Positions 1 to 11,935 of a DNA stretch of 64,000 nt are shown piece by piece. The notes under the pieces are model-generated. The model worked only from the letters and a program-made list of their open reading frames with translations. It ran no database searches and was not told the DNA's origin. The DNA is from Symsagittifera roscoffensis (taxonomy: Eukaryota > Xenacoelomorpha > Acoela > Convolutidae), in the NCBI RefSeq assembly GCF_963678635.1, contig NC_087069.1, positions 44,220,688 through 44,284,687 of the forward strand. Direction: 5' to 3'. How positions within the stretch are numbered: the stretch's first letter is position 1; each line of letters begins with the position of its first letter. Both the position numbers and the translations under genes were made by a program.

Positions 1-153
1 TGGCGCGACGCAATTAACTACTCATTTATTAGACACTACGGCAACAATTTTAACGCGCTAAGCCAGCTAAAGAACCGGCTCAAGAACATACTGGGGCCTG
101 GAACAGCCTGGATTGACCAAAACCCGTTGTTTTTATTTTCTACAACTTCATAG
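1..153 (+). CDS. 3' end of an unrecognised protein-coding gene (partial)
   Basis: Frame 1 is open from the first base of the window to a TAG at 151-153, giving the last 50 residues of a protein whose start lies outside. The peptide begins WRDAINYSFIRHYG, has a basic stretch LSQLKNRLKNILGPG, and ends in a hydrophobic LFLFSTTS tail. Codon and base composition (balanced, with GC-rich codons such as CGC, GCG, CGG, CTG) contrast sharply with the AT-rich DNA that starts right after the stop, which is why I call it coding. No splice acceptor is needed inside the visible part. I do not recognise the family. It could be a host gene or the end of a transposon protein; the mixed composition alone cannot separate these. 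Confidence 0.6.
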   Translation, partial: WRDAINYSFIRHYGNNFNALSQLKNRLKNILGPGTAWIDQNPLFLFSTTS

Positions 154-2394
154 AAAAAACTTGGGATGAAGTTAGTACGATTAGCTCTTTTTCATTAGCT
201 CTTTTTCATTTCTTTTTCACACACACAACCTGCTTTTTGTCAATTGCATTCCGTTTTACTGTTTAAAAAGACAATTTTCGTCTGATGCTAAAATGCCGAT
301 GTGAAAAAAACAGTGGAAAAAATAGTGAACTGATTGGTTTTTAGATCATTTAGTGGATTACTCTGTTTTTACTATCCTCTCATGGATTTTCCAAGTATGA
401 GATCAAAAACGATTCTGATTGTTTTTAACAGCAATTTCTGAAAAATTTGTGAACCAATGTGAGGCTATAGATATCAATTCTATAATTTTTAAACTTACCG
501 ATTTGTGAACAGTTGCTTAACACTTTTTCTGCAAAATTTTGAAAGCTAGCTACAAGAAATTGCGCCAACAAACAGTTTGTTCGTATAAGAAAAAACGAAG
601 TTCCTGGCGCTGGGCTTGTTAAATGAATTTTTAATCATAATTGATGTCTGTGCTTGCAACAGAAGTTTTTATTGGGCCAGGCCATTTATCATTATCACTG
701 AAAATTTCCTTCAACAGGTTTAACAGTGAGCATATTGTGTCTAGCTTAGATTTAGGTACTCAATTGGAATCGAAATTAATTTATTTGAAGCCTTCTCATT
801 AAAGTTCTCATCAACTCATTTCTATCTGCACTGAATCTAAGTTTGAGATTTGGATCATCGAAAACAGATTACTTTTCTACGAATGCAGAAACTTTTATAA
901 CAAGCTATATATCGCTCTATCAGCTATTGTCTCCTTTTACCGCCCTAGTGCATTTTGAGGTTATTTGAAAGAATAAGTTCCAAAATAGTTGCAAAAATAG
1001 ATGAGATTTATGCACCCAAACATGCCTGTTGGACTGGCTTACAACTACAATGGATGGGCTTTGCCCCTAACACAAAACAAACGGGAGAAGTGATATTAGG
1101 GAAGAAAAATAACTTGGAGTTGGATTTGAACTGAAATAGCATTTCGAAGCGAGCGAAATCGAGGAAAGACAGACTCCGTTTTTAAACCACATCAGGACTA
1201 GTCCATGGATAGTTTTAGACTAAAAAATCTGTGGACTGTGTATAAAACATCTGCATTTTTTAAATAATACGTCCAAAGTGTAGCATTTGAAACCCAAATT
1301 TGTGCACAAAAATGAGAAATAAACCATCCATTGGTATAAGATTTTGAGAAAACCTTTCTGGCGACAGTAGAAAGTCTTACTTTTTTTTAAAAAAATATGC
1401 TATTTAAGTATTTATTTTGAAAAAATTATTCTCGATTTTTTTAAAATGCGGCGTGCCAGATGTTATAGAATTCAAGAAAATCATGATCATGAAGTTGTGC
1501 AAAAATCTTGTGGGGCCACAAAGAATGATTGTAAATTTCGACTCAGCGCTTAATGAATGGACATCAAGCTGGTTGGTTTAGCCGAAATATGAAGGCCTAA
1601 CTTTTTTTCAGAAAAATTTTGAAGACAGCACTACCAAAGCACAAACTTAAAAGTTGCAGTTTAACCAGAAGCCGACAAAGCCGCCATTAGAGGGTTCTTT
1701 CTCCTTTTCCTCCCAACTGCAAAATTTCATCAAAATTTTTCTGTGGAAATTTGGACTTACTGGGCTATTGCAAGCATATTTGGTCTTCACAAGCAATCTT
1801 GTAAGACTTCACGTTACACCTTAAAGTGATGACTATCTAAGCTGGGGGGAGGAAAAAGAGCCCATGATTGTTTTTGATCTTCTGGTTTATTTTAGAAAAA
1901 AATGAAAAATGAAACAAACAACTATAAAAATCTGTAATAACTAGAGTTCGATAAACTCCCATTAAAATATCTCTCAAATGATATTAAATTTGAAAATCCA
2001 CTTTTTGGTAGGTGTTTTTTCCGTCAATTCCATTTAATTCAACTTGTAACAACATGTACCAAAACTTTCAATTTAAATGGATTTAAAATCTGCTTATTAC
2101 ATTTTTTTAAATCTCAGATTTAGGATCAGGTAAATCGTTTTAAAATTGATCGGGATCGTTTTTTTAGCTCCGATTGCAGATGAATTTTATTCGATATTGA
2201 ACCGAACCAAATCAACCTTAAGACTTTTGCATGAGCTGCTTCCTTTTTTAAAACTTAAATCGATCTCATTTAATCTGCTTTTTTTCTGCTAAAATCGATC
2301 TCTATCCATTTTTGTCAGTGTGGTTGTTATGTTTGTTGCGGAAGTTGGTTATTTAGTTCCGACATTTTTGCTCCTAGAGCTTTTTTGTTTCAGC
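154..2394. other. AT-rich non-coding stretch
   Basis: No convincing gene. The first few hundred bases are presumably 3' flank of the gene ending at 153. A 30-residue open frame at 1001-1093 (+) stands out slightly in composition (GWALPLTQNKREK near its end) but has no further support. Confidence 0.5.
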
Positions 2395-2610
2395 TTTGGG
2401 TTGTTTTTTTATTCAGTCAATTTTTGACACGTTAACTAAGAGTTTTGACAAAATTTTTTATTCCATCTGAAATCTGTTGCTACCTCGAGATCAAATTTAA
2501 AAAGATGGTTCACCTGTGATTTTTTTCACAAAAGTATATTGTTTTGCAATTTCGACTATTTCGGCTACTATATTTCAAGTTTGAAATTTCAAAACGCAAT
2601 GTATTCCGAA
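2395..2610 (+). repeat. Dispersed repeat family A, copy 1
   Basis: This segment aligns by eye with 7925-8148 and 23310-23520, and with 45180-45350 in reverse. Shared landmarks are an ATTCAGT-like start, TTAACTA, a 'gatattgttgt...tcaaatttaaa' stretch and an 'acctgtgat....cgtaaagtta' block. Divergence is high, so it is an old family. A fragment at 2829-2872 (acattcgggtctttgccc ... cgagcagtct) also matches the end of dispersed repeat B at 16640 and 23790. Confidence 0.55.
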
Positions 2611-3249
2611 GTTTTTAACCGTTAGCTGCCAGCTATATCTTTTCATATCGAACTGAGGCAAGCTACTCGCTGTAATTATTACGCTTCAAGCGCACAAAAC
2701 ATCGCTTGAAATTTCGTTTTTTATTTGAGAGATTCAGTACATAATTTTTAATATATTCAAAACTTAATCATTTTTCGTACCTTTTTTGAAAAAAGTTTAC
2801 TAGCAAAGGCTTGTGAAAAACAATTCTTGGCATCAGAACATTCGGGTCTTTGCCCAGATATTCGAGCAGTCTTCTTTGAAGGTTCCCAATTTTTTGGATA
2901 TGAGACAACACGCCTGATAAAAAAGTTACTATTTGGGGTTTGATGTTAAACACCGCACCGCCATTCGTGAACGGAAACGTTTTCACTGTGAATCCAATGC
3001 TGATATAGATTTGGAAGCACGGTTGAATAATTTTGCGTCGCTATCCTTTTTTTGTACATAACTACGCTACTTTTTAGGGGGTTTAAGTACGGGCTTTGAC
3101 TGAAAACCAAGCCAAAATGTGATGAATGCATTTGGGTAACCAGTCGGTTATTTTTTGCCTTTGAAAGTCGAGCTTGTGCAGTTTGGCTTTTGAAATTTTG
3201 CGAGCAAAAACACTTTTAAGTTTTGCACAAGGTCACTGAATACTTAATT
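2611..3249. other. AT-rich non-coding stretch
   Basis: Apart from the repeat-B fragment at 2829-2872, nothing recognisable. Two overlapping open frames on the minus strand here (60-72 codons) run through that repeat fragment and have no coding character. Confidence 0.4.
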
Positions 3250-4387
3250 TTGGTCGAGAGAGTCGCAACATAAGTCAAGCATAGTCGAAACCTAACTTAA
3301 TTTTGTCGAGAAAATCAAGAGATAGGTCATGCACAGTTGGAGCATAGGTCCTGCCAGTCAAAACATAGTTAGAACACATTCGAACCATAAGTCAAGCCCA
3401 ACCTGACCTTTTCAATGTTTTATTGTTTTTTGAAGATTTTATTTTAAATTAAATTAAAAACTCAAAATAAAAATCGGAAACATGGATTAAAAAACTGAGT
3501 TTGGTGATTAGAAAAGGACTCTGTCAGATTTTTGGAGGCAGCTACAATCGTTTGAGGAGATTTGCCTCAAATGAAGCTAAAATTTTAAGAAGGAACAGTT
3601 TAAATTTTCGAGATTTAAGGCCTCCTGTGGCAAAATAGAGAAAATTACACCCACCAATGTTTCCTTAAGAATCAGCTTTTAGATAAACAGTTTCAGTCTT
3701 GTTTTGTTAAGAAAATAAAACCAAAAAGGAAGATTATATTTGTAAAAAATATTAGTTTTATATTTAAAAAATTTGAATGCTACTCATTCTAGTCTAGTGT
3801 CAGTTCATGTACCTCCACAAAAAGTCAAATGTAAAGCATACATTATATTTTTTTTTGTCAGTTTACTTTGTAAGTCAAGAAAGTCGAACCATGGTCTAGA
3901 ACAGTTGAAAAATAGTCTTTTTTCGTCGAGAGAATCAAAACAAAGGTAGAGCACAGTGGGAACGTCAGTCGAGCACAACTGAAACATAGGTCGAGCACAA
4001 TCAAAAAACAGTCTTTTTTGGTCGGGAAAGTCGAAACTTAGTTCGAGCACAGTCAAAAATAAGTGGAGCTCAGTCGAACAACTATTTTTGATCGAGAAGT
4101 TGAAAAGGAAATTGAGAAAATTCACAATTTAGTTCGAGCACAATCGAAACACAGAACGAGCACACTGGAAACATACGCAGAGCACAGCAAAACAAAGGTC
4201 AAGTACAGTCGAAATATTGTTAGCGTAAGTCGAATCATAGGGCAAAGAGTCAAAAACGGAATTAGAAAAGCAATTTTCTACAATTTTTTGCTGGCACAAC
4301 TCAACGTTTGGACAAACTGCAGCAAATCAGGACGGTCGAACGAGGGCTCTAGTCGAGCAAAAGCGAATCATGGGCAAAGAGTCAAAA
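3250..4387 (+). repeat. Large direct duplication, left copy
   Basis: About 1.1 kb of this segment recurs at 4553-5645, offset by roughly 1.3 kb, with scattered substitutions and small indels. Both copies are built from a short motif of the type GTCGAGCACAGTCGAAACATAG, repeated many times with drift and broken by a unique block (about 3420-3840). The open reading frames across it (for example 4063-4596 on +) follow the motif and are not genes. Confidence 0.85.
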
Positions 4388-4543
4388 ATATTGTTAGCGT
4401 AAGTCGAATCATAGGGCAAAGAGTCAAAAACGGAATTAGAAAAGCAATTTTCTACAATTTTTTGCTGGCACAACTCAACGTTTGGACAAACTGTAGCAAA
4501 TCAGGACGGTCGAACGAGGGCTCTAGTCGAGCAAAAGCGAATA
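4214..4543 (+). repeat. 174-bp tandem duplication inside the larger duplication
   Basis: The block at 4214-4387 is repeated at 4388-4543 with almost no change (from 'atattgttagcgtaagtc' to 'caaaagcgaat'). A third, deleted version lies at 5508-5645, where about 20 bases around the 'ttgctggcacaactc' part are missing. The near-identity shows this duplication is younger than the 1.3-kb one around it. Confidence 0.9.
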
Positions 4544-4552
4544 CTCATTTTT

Positions 4553-5645
4553 GGTCGAGAAAGTCGCAAAATAAGTCAAGCATAGTCGAAACATAACTTA
4601 ATTCTGTCGAGAAAATCAAGAGATAGGTCATGCACAGTTGGAACATAGTTCCTGCCAGTCAAAACATACTTAGAACACATTCAAACCATAAGTCAAGTCC
4701 AACCTGACTATTTCAATGTTTTATTGTTTTTTGAAGATTTTATTTTAATTTAAATTGGAAACTCAAAAAAAATGGAAACATGGATTTAAAAAAGAGAGTT
4801 TGGTGATTAGAAAAAAGCTCTGTCAGAATTTCGGAAGCAACAACAATCGTTTGAGGAGATTCGCTTCACATGAAGCTAAAGTTTCAAGAAGGAATAGTTT
4901 AGTTTTTCGAGATTTAAGGGCTCCTGTGGCAAAATAGAGAAAATTACACCAATGTTTCCCTAAAAATCAGCTTTTAGATCAACAGTTTCAGTCTCGTTTT
5001 GCTAATAAAATTAAACCAAAAAGGAAGATTAAATTTGTAAAGAAAATTAGTTTTCTATTTAAAGTTTTTGAATGTTACTCATTCTTGTTTAGTGTCAGTT
5101 CATGCTCCTCCAAAAAAGTCAAATGAAAAGCATACATTATATTTTTTTGTCAGTTTACTTTGTAAGTCAAGAAAGACGAAGCATGGTCTAGAACAGTTGA
5201 AAAATAGTCTTTTTTCGTCGAGAGAATCAAAACAAAGGTAGATCACAGTGGGAAAGTCAGTCGAGCGCAGTTGAAACATAGGTCAATCACAATCGAAAAA
5301 CAGTCTTTTTTGGTCGAGAAAGTCGAAACTTAATTCGAGCACAGTCGAAAAATAAATGGAGCTCAGTCGAACAACTATTTTTGATCGAGAAGTTGAAAAA
5401 TAATTCGAGAAAACTCACAACTTAGGTCGAGCACAATCGAAACACAGAACGAGCACAATAGAAACATAAGTCGAGCACAGCGAAACATAGGTCAAGTACA
5501 GTCGAAATAATGTTAGCGTAAGTCGAATATTAGGGCAAAGAGTCAAAAACGGAATTAGAAAAGCAATTTTCTACACTTTTTTGCTTGGACAAACTGTAGC
5601 AAATCAGGACGGTCGAACGAGGGCTCTAGTCGAACAAAAGCGAAT
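4553..5645 (+). repeat. Large direct duplication, right copy
   Basis: Second copy of the segment starting at 3250. It matches from 'gtcgagaaagtcgca' through the unique block and the motif-rich part, ending after the deleted third copy of the 174-bp block. No gene. Confidence 0.85.
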
Positions 5646-6519
5646 CCTGGGTGAAACATGAACAAATTATCAGTAAATAGAGTCAGACAGGGTCAAACTA
5701 ACTCAATGCTTCTTAGCGGCAAGTTCGGCTAAATCAATTTCGTTCCAAATCTTTTTGAGACTTACTATGGGATTTATGGGATTTTTAATAGGCTAGAAAA
5801 TTTTATTTTTGTCTTTGTATTGCCTGAAGGGGGATAATTTGAAAAATGTGTAATATTTTTTCTTGTTTTCTTTTCAGAAATTATTCACCTTTTTTCCGAA
5901 TCGATATTTTTTTTAAACGCCGTAAAGATCTTTCATTTTAGTGCTTTGACCCTGCAATTTTGCTACTCGAAAAAACCCATTCAATTGAGCATTTGGTGTT
6001 TATGAAACGACTGCGGCGTAGAGTGCAACCTAATTGGTAGCAATTGCGCGATTATCCTCAAACGATTGAATGTTATCAACAACTGTCTCGAGTTTTGTTA
6101 TTCTAGCATCCTTTGTTCTCTTTCTGTTTTATTCGGTCGTTAATTATTTTAGTTCTGTTTTTTTACCTTTCGACTTTGGCGCCTGAAACTTTATGATTTC
6201 TGAATGACAGTTCTTGATAGGAACCTTGCACTTTTTCCTAATGCCTTTGTTGAATTTCTCTTATATGTTTGATTTCTTTCAAAAAAAACATTTTTTTTCT
6301 GCGGAATTTCAAAATCCAGGAAAATCTTGTGTTGCAAAAATTGTTTGTAAACTCGTTTTTTCGACAAAAACTTAAATTGTTTTGGTCGAGTAGGCAATAT
6401 GCAAAGTTTTTTTATCGGGCTTATTCTTTTTTTGCTGCCACGCTTTCAATAAACTTTTGCCGGTTGTCGAACATGATTCGGCTACCCAACCATCTTCTTG
6501 TATCTATGAAGACAAATCG
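5646..6519. other. AT-rich non-coding stretch
   Basis: No gene, RNA or clear repeat seen. The overlapping open frames around 6190-6550 on both strands are in T/A-run sequence without coding bias. Confidence 0.4.
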
Positions 6520-6700
6520 TTGCCAGGCAAAAGTGTATTTTTTGTGAGTTTTGAGCGGATTTTACAACAAGGACACTCACTTTGTTCTTTCTTTTTTTAT
6601 CGTTCCGACAAATTTTTAACACGTTTTAGGATTTGTCTCTGGATTCCAGGAACCCAATGACACCAAACTGTGTGCCTACTCAGTGCAAAGTTTGGCCTTG
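6520..6700. mobile_element. MITE of the CGAGGCCAAACTGTGCA family, diverged copy
   Basis: The right end reads gcaaagtttggccttg followed by TA at 6701-6702, the inverted complement of the family's left end. The interior (agcggattttacaacaagga ... atcgttccgacaaa ... ctggattccagg) aligns with the copy at 30620-30765. The left end is eroded (ccaggcaaaagtgtat) but in register. Confidence 0.65.
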
Positions 6701-7140
6701 TAATGTTGTGTTTGCTAATGGGCAAGGAATTTCTATGCAATATTTCATGACAAAAAGAATTTTTCAAAACAACAAGAAAAACAATTGCTATAAGACACGA
6801 AAATTTTTTTAAAATGGAAGTTATCAGTGTGGGATAAAACTGAAAAATTTGTTAAAAAAAAGTGGGTTCTTGAGTTGTGATTTAATGAAGGCAAGCGAAG
6901 GAGGCAGGATTTAATTAAATATATGTTGTAACGAGGATCTCTACAAAAAAATGCATCAAAACCAAAAATTATATTTACAGCCTTTATATAAAATTATGTA
7001 TATATTATGTATGTGTCCTCAAGTTTAGATCATTTTCTATCCACGAGGGATAGGACCAACATACGAGCTGTGAAGCTCATCACGGCGAACCGCTGTTGTG
7101 CCCTGCTTAAGAACTACATGCAATTTTTTTATGTTATTTT
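6701..7140. other. AT-rich non-coding stretch
   Basis: Nothing recognisable. Confidence 0.4.
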
Positions 7141-7262
7141 TCTGGGCTGGGTAATGTTGCCTCACCCTCAAGCAACGAGCACGGATATTGGTGGGCCTCG
7201 AACATCCGACCTTTCAATTGAGAGGTGGAGACGTACCCACTTCACCACTGTTCTCCTTAAAT
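7141..7262 (-). mobile_element. tRNA-derived SINE fragment
   Basis: Read on the minus strand from about 7256, the sequence has a pol III A-box-like stretch (CAGTGGTGAAGTGGGTACG), an anticodon-arm-like CTCTCAATTGAAAGG, then a B-box-like GGATGTTCGAGG at 7207-7196, in the order and spacing of a tRNA. The first base pairs do not make a functional acceptor stem, and unrelated sequence follows (the SINE body). This is typical of a tRNA-derived SINE head rather than a working tRNA. Confidence 0.6.
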
Positions 7263-7924
7263 CGCAGAATAAATCATTTTGACGTGTTTTTCTTTCGAAT
7301 CTACGTATAATGTCACATCTAAAAATGTTTTAATATTTCTGCTTACTTCAATTTTATAATGAAAAATTAGATTTTTTGCTATCCATTTTTTTGTACAAAA
7401 CCAGAAATGATGTGCGTGAAGTGTGAGGGTTGCTGTCTAATCTTTCTCATTCGACTGCTTTTCGTCTTCTTCAATTTCTGACGAAAAACAAAATTTTTTG
7501 TTGATTTTTTCTAATTAGTTTTTTGGTGAACTTATTTCTGCTCAAAAACAGACAAAAAACATAATCTACTGAGATTTACAGCATTTAAGACAATTTCATC
7601 TGATTTCTTGTAACGCATTTGATACAAATGGATTCGCATATACAGCAAAAAATTTAACAAAAATTGTAGCAGCATTTGCAATTGTTCAATTCTTTTTTTG
7701 AATAATGCACTTTTTGATGTCACTGTCAGGTTGAAGTTCGAAGTCAGGTTGAAGTTTTCTTTCAAATCTTCGGCTGCTCGCGTGTTAGATCAGTCCATGT
7801 GATTAGGGGATTCAATGGGTAAGCTCTGCTCAACTGTTCTTCCGATCTGCAATGAAAACAAGACGGCTCGAATCAGTGCGAAGCCATTATTCTTTCTGCT
7901 GTCATATGCCGAATATCTATGCTT
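7263..7924. other. AT-rich non-coding stretch
   Basis: No gene seen. An open frame at 7532-7765 (-) has no recognisable motifs and repeated NLT phrases from a local duplication. Confidence 0.4.
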
Positions 7925-8148
7925 GGTGTGTTTTTATTCAGTGAATTTTGGGCTTGTTAACTAGGCATTTTTGACGGAGTTTGACGTTTTTGACGTTTTT
8001 CTATCTCATCTTAGAGATATTGTTGTTTTAAGGTCAAATTTAAAAATATATTAAACCTGTGATTTTTTTTCGTAAAGTTACGGGTTTTTGAATTTTGCTA
8101 ACTTGGTCAAATTGCGATAATTAAAATGCAAAAATTTGCGCACTTATA
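7925..8148 (+). repeat. Dispersed repeat family A, copy 2 (interrupted by the 700-bp element)
   Basis: Aligns with 2395-2610 and 23310-23520. It is broken at 8148 by the inverted-repeat element and resumes at 8849 with taacacgcgtaag, matching the 'taacgcgtaagcgg' continuation seen at 23516. The insertion therefore postdates this repeat. Confidence 0.65.
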
Positions 8149-8848
8149 CAGTGCTGATTTAAATTAACCGGACAAAACGAGCTAAACTTGAAACTTAAAG
8201 CAAGTTTTTCTCAAATTGGGTTGAGTTTAGGTGAAAACTTATGAAGACAAAACTTGCTTAAATTTTAGCAGAATTAAAATTGTGTAATTTGTTTTGCAAA
8301 ATTCGGGCCTAAAATTTTACCACAAAATTGGGTCATTTTGGCTTTTCTTAGTTAATCAAAAATTACGCCAAAAATACCCAGTCGATCTCAAACATAATTA
8401 TACCAAAGTGAGCCCCTTACGTAGCCCAACAAACTTTAAGAAAGTTATATTCTCCAAAACATTGTATAAGTTAATTTATACTATATAAAACAGCCACTTT
8501 TTATTTAAAAACAATTTTCAAACAATTTGCAAAATTTTTTTGGAGAATAAACCTTCTTAAAGTTTGTTGGGCTACGTAAGGGGCTCACTTTGATATAATT
8601 ATGTCTGTGATCGACTGGGTATTTTCGACGTAATTTTTGATTAACTAAGAAAAGCTAAAATGAACCATTTTTGGAGTAGAAGTTTGGGCCCGAAGTTTGC
8701 AAAACAAATTACACCATATTAGTTCTGCTAAAATTTTAAGCAAGTTTTGTCTTCATAAGTTGTCACCTAAACTCAACCCAATTTGAGAAAAACGCGTTTT
8801 AAATTTCAAGTTTAACGCGTTTTGTCCGGTTAATTTAAATCAGCACTG
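8149..8848. mobile_element. 700-bp Tc1/mariner-type element with very long inverted repeats, no transposase
   Basis: The element starts CAGTGCTGATTTAAATTAAC and ends with its inverted complement, flanked on both sides by TA (8147-8148 and 8849-8850). The two arms are about 340 bp each and nearly complementary over their whole length, around a small A/T-rich centre near 8500. It has no transposase; the 64-codon open frame at 8294-8488 is just one arm. CAGTG ends with TA target duplication are typical of the Tc1/mariner superfamily, so this is best read as a non-autonomous foldback derivative. Confidence 0.85.
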
Positions 8849-9274
8849 TAACACGCGTAAGAATAAATTTTTCCGGTTTTACCTTCATACACCGAAAGCG
8901 CTTATCATACAATTTCATACATCAAATTTGTGGGAAAATGTTTTGCACAATATTGAAAAATGGTTGTAAGAAGTTATAAACTAATTTCTTCGTCTGTTTG
9001 ATTCTAATGAAACAGTCTGGTGATAACAACCGAGGTTTTTTGTTTTTTTAATGAAAAAAGTGCTTATCATACAATTCCCAGATATGAAAATTGTACGTAT
9101 AGCTTTTCTGATGACGTTACAAAATATTTTAGATTAAAGTGTCAAAATGGGTCTGAAGAAAAATAACTACACCGAGAACAAGTATTCTACCATTTTCTTC
9201 AAAAAGTGTTTTGCAAAAACTCAACAAAATTAAACGAACAGTTAATTTACAAATTTGTAAAAACAAAAGAAAAA
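8849..9274. other. AT-rich non-coding stretch
   Basis: Phrases of the type 'cttatcatacaattt' recur here (8900, 9066) and at 10240-10290 and 45740, suggesting an old scattered repeat. No gene. Confidence 0.4.
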
Positions 9275-9358
9275 CGCGACCTACTGAATAACGCGATCTA
9301 CTGAATATTCTGACGACCTACTGAATATTCAAGCGCGACCTACTGAATATTCTGACTA
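9275..9358 (+). repeat. Short tandem repeat, four units of GCGACCTACTGAATATTCTGA
   Basis: Four imperfect copies of a ~20-base unit lie head to tail. Units vary by small deletions, most clearly the first one. Confidence 0.8.
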
Positions 9359-11640
9359 CCGCCTAACGAGTTTGGAGACACGTTCAAACTTTTCTTTATT
9401 TTTATATCTCAAGCGTTATTTAAAGTACCAAGTGATATATTTAGCTGAAGGTTGGCTAATGATAAGAGCAACTATCATTTTTGTATCTAGCTTAAAATAT
9501 TTCGCGAAAAGGGCAGCCATGCGTTAATAGCGAGCTAAAAGCCCCTCGTAAATTATTCGAAGTTGGCCGCAAATGCGTTTTCCAAACTCTTGTATCTAGC
9601 ATCTGAATGATCAAGAGAATAATTCAGATTAAAATTATCAAAATTAATCAGGGTGTTCTGTCGCAAAATGTTGCTATGAAAGTGTGCATTTTTTATCATT
9701 TCGATCAAAAATCTTATTTTAGCCATTTTTGAGTTTCAGCAGACTTTGAATGTCAGATAAACAAAATTCACAGTTTTTAAAAAAAATAAACCTGAAGCAA
9801 GAAATAACTAGCATTAGTGCATTGAAAAAAAAATATTTCAAAAGTTTCAACTTTTTGGTAGAATAAAGAACCATTCTGACTTGAGTTTGTAGCTCGAGAA
9901 AAGTTACATATCAGATGAAGATTTCAACTAAGCTCTAACTTGTTTTTGGAGTCCAAAATTTTCGAAAGCTTTATCAACATTAACCAATTTCACTGCTAGA
10001 CAGCTTGCATTAAACAATGAATAATCCCTTGAAACTTGAAAATATATGTTTAAAGAACTTCACTTTTCTAAGTTCAAAAAATGAGAGTTCTTGCTGTTTC
10101 ATGTATGGATTTTATGCTCCTAAGAAATTAAGAGTCGGTATTTTTTTTCACATTATCAGCCGCGTAATAATTGGATCTGACACAGTTGAAGTGTTTTTGA
10201 GAAAATCATTATGGATCCTGGTTGACCAAAAATGCTACTCATACAATTTTCAAATATGGAAAAATGCTAGTCATACACTTTTTATGCAATGCCATAACTA
10301 CAGAAAATTGCATAAAAGTATTGTGATTACTGAATTTTCACATATGGAAATTTTATGACTAGCTTTTTTCTATGAACCAAAAAAAATTGATTTTTTTCTT
10401 ATTAATTTCTCAATTTCTTTTGGTTGTGTTCGTAACCGAGCACAAGTGAAAAAAACTTTGGTTACTCAAACATAGATTAACCAAAAGATTCGATCGTTTC
10501 GCATTAAAAGAGCCTTGTAAACGGCCTGAAATGTCTAAATTCTAACTTATACAATTAAAATAATGAAAGTATTAAGCTTTTAAATTTTGGCCAACATTTT
10601 CAACGACGATTATTTTTAAAAAAAATTGAATTTATTTTTATCGGAGCTAGATCAAGACCCATAAAAACCTGCCACACAAAAGAAATATGAGTTTTTAGAG
10701 TTTTTGAAAGAAGTTATTAAGTGAAAAGGAAAAAAAATCCAATATATTGTGTATCCAAATTTCGATGACACCATTTTAGCAAAATGTGTGAACAATTGTA
10801 CTACTAGTGTTTTTTCATTGAATTATATTATGCCATTGTATGATTAGCATTTCAGGTCTACGGAGGTTAAACAGGGGAAAATGTCTTTGAAGAATTTTTC
10901 TTTTCAATTCACGTTTTGCTTTTCAAGTCATTGGTGCTTCTTGCAGTTTGCTGTTTTGTTATTTGAGAGCGGAGTTTGCCTTCTAAAGAGCTAAATTAGT
11001 TGAACAGGTCTTAATAAAAATCAGAAGACGAGCAGCGCTAAATTAATTTTAATTTTCATAAGACACGCATTCTAGAGTCCTCAATTCGTTCAGTGACACT
11101 TAATCAACGTTTTGACTTCACCATGAACCAGCAGATTTGCGGATCTAGTAAGGAGGAGGGAGGTTGGACGGTGGACACCCACTCCCACTCTCAGGGACTC
11201 GACGAATATTTCGAAAATTTTTAAAAATCCGCATTCTTCGTGAAAATCCTAGACCCACCCCAGGTACCGTAAATAGTTTTTAGATATAAACAATAAGAAG
11301 ACTAATAAGAAGAGATAATCGCAATTTGAAGCAAGGATAGCCGACTACTGTGCAACAAGTTCTAAAAACCCAAATGTGAAAACACACAAAAAAATTTTTT
11401 TTCAAAATAATGCCAATTTTTTCTGGGTGGTGTGATGAAAGGATCTGCACTATCAACTGCGATTTGAGAAGTTTCGATAGAAATAATAAAGTTTTTAATT
11501 TTTTTTGTAGTTTTTAAATTTTTGAAGTTTTGAAGTTAATAAATTCCAAATGGCGCTAAAAAAACTCCAAAAACAACTTTACTTGACTAAAACTAATTTT
11601 TTACTACATGAATTAAGCAACAGAGTGCTATTGTGAGGCT
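9359..11640. other. Non-coding stretch with minor repeat traces
   Basis: No gene with support. The open frame at 10017-10358 (+, 113 codons) crosses the 'catacaatttt' repeat phrases and shows no family signature. Around 11150-11275, a GC-richer patch ends in 'aaaatcctagacccaccccagg', which resembles the right end of the hAT-like MITE found at 37.8-43 kb, so a diverged relative may lie here. Confidence 0.4.
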
Positions 11641-11644
11641 TCTT

Positions 11645-11935
11645 GCTTGCCTTATTTGCTCGAATTTAGACTAAGAATCAAAAGTCTTAAACCTGTTTTT
11701 CCTGATACTTTGACAACTTTTCGGAAGTTTTTGATGTCGTTTGACTCAAGAATGAAAGGGCTTGAGTAAAATATATAACTCAAACCAATCCCATAATTTA
11801 TGTAGCTACTAGTTTTGCTCAGAAATTGAAAAAAAAAACTAAAAAATCCAAAAAAATTAAAACACCCGAAAACAAAACTTGTCCTCAATTTTCAAATGGA
11901 CAGAACAAAATTAAATATTAGAATTTTTTCGTAGA
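11645..11935 (+). repeat. Dispersed repeat family C, copy 1
   Basis: Aligns by eye with 12265-12540 and 15525-15775. Shared landmarks are 'gctcga(a)ttagactaa.attcaaaa' at the left and 'aacttgtc.....attttcaatgttc' at the right. The ends are not sharply defined and no target duplication is evident. The 78-codon open frame on the minus strand here belongs to the repeat. Confidence 0.5.

Noticed and set aside
1001-1093. 30-residue frame ending GWALPLTQNKREK
   Set aside because: Slightly coding-like composition, but too short and without splice or transcript evidence.
4063-4596. 177-codon plus-strand frame with an internal repeat
   Set aside because: The repeat in the protein is the 174-bp DNA duplication, a multiple of three, and the sequence has no coding bias.
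7190-7256. Functional tRNA gene
   Set aside because: A and B boxes are recognisable, but the acceptor stem does not pair; better explained as a SINE head.
10017-10358. 113-codon plus-strand frame
   Set aside because: Runs through scattered 'catacaatttt' repeat phrases and has no recognisable domain.
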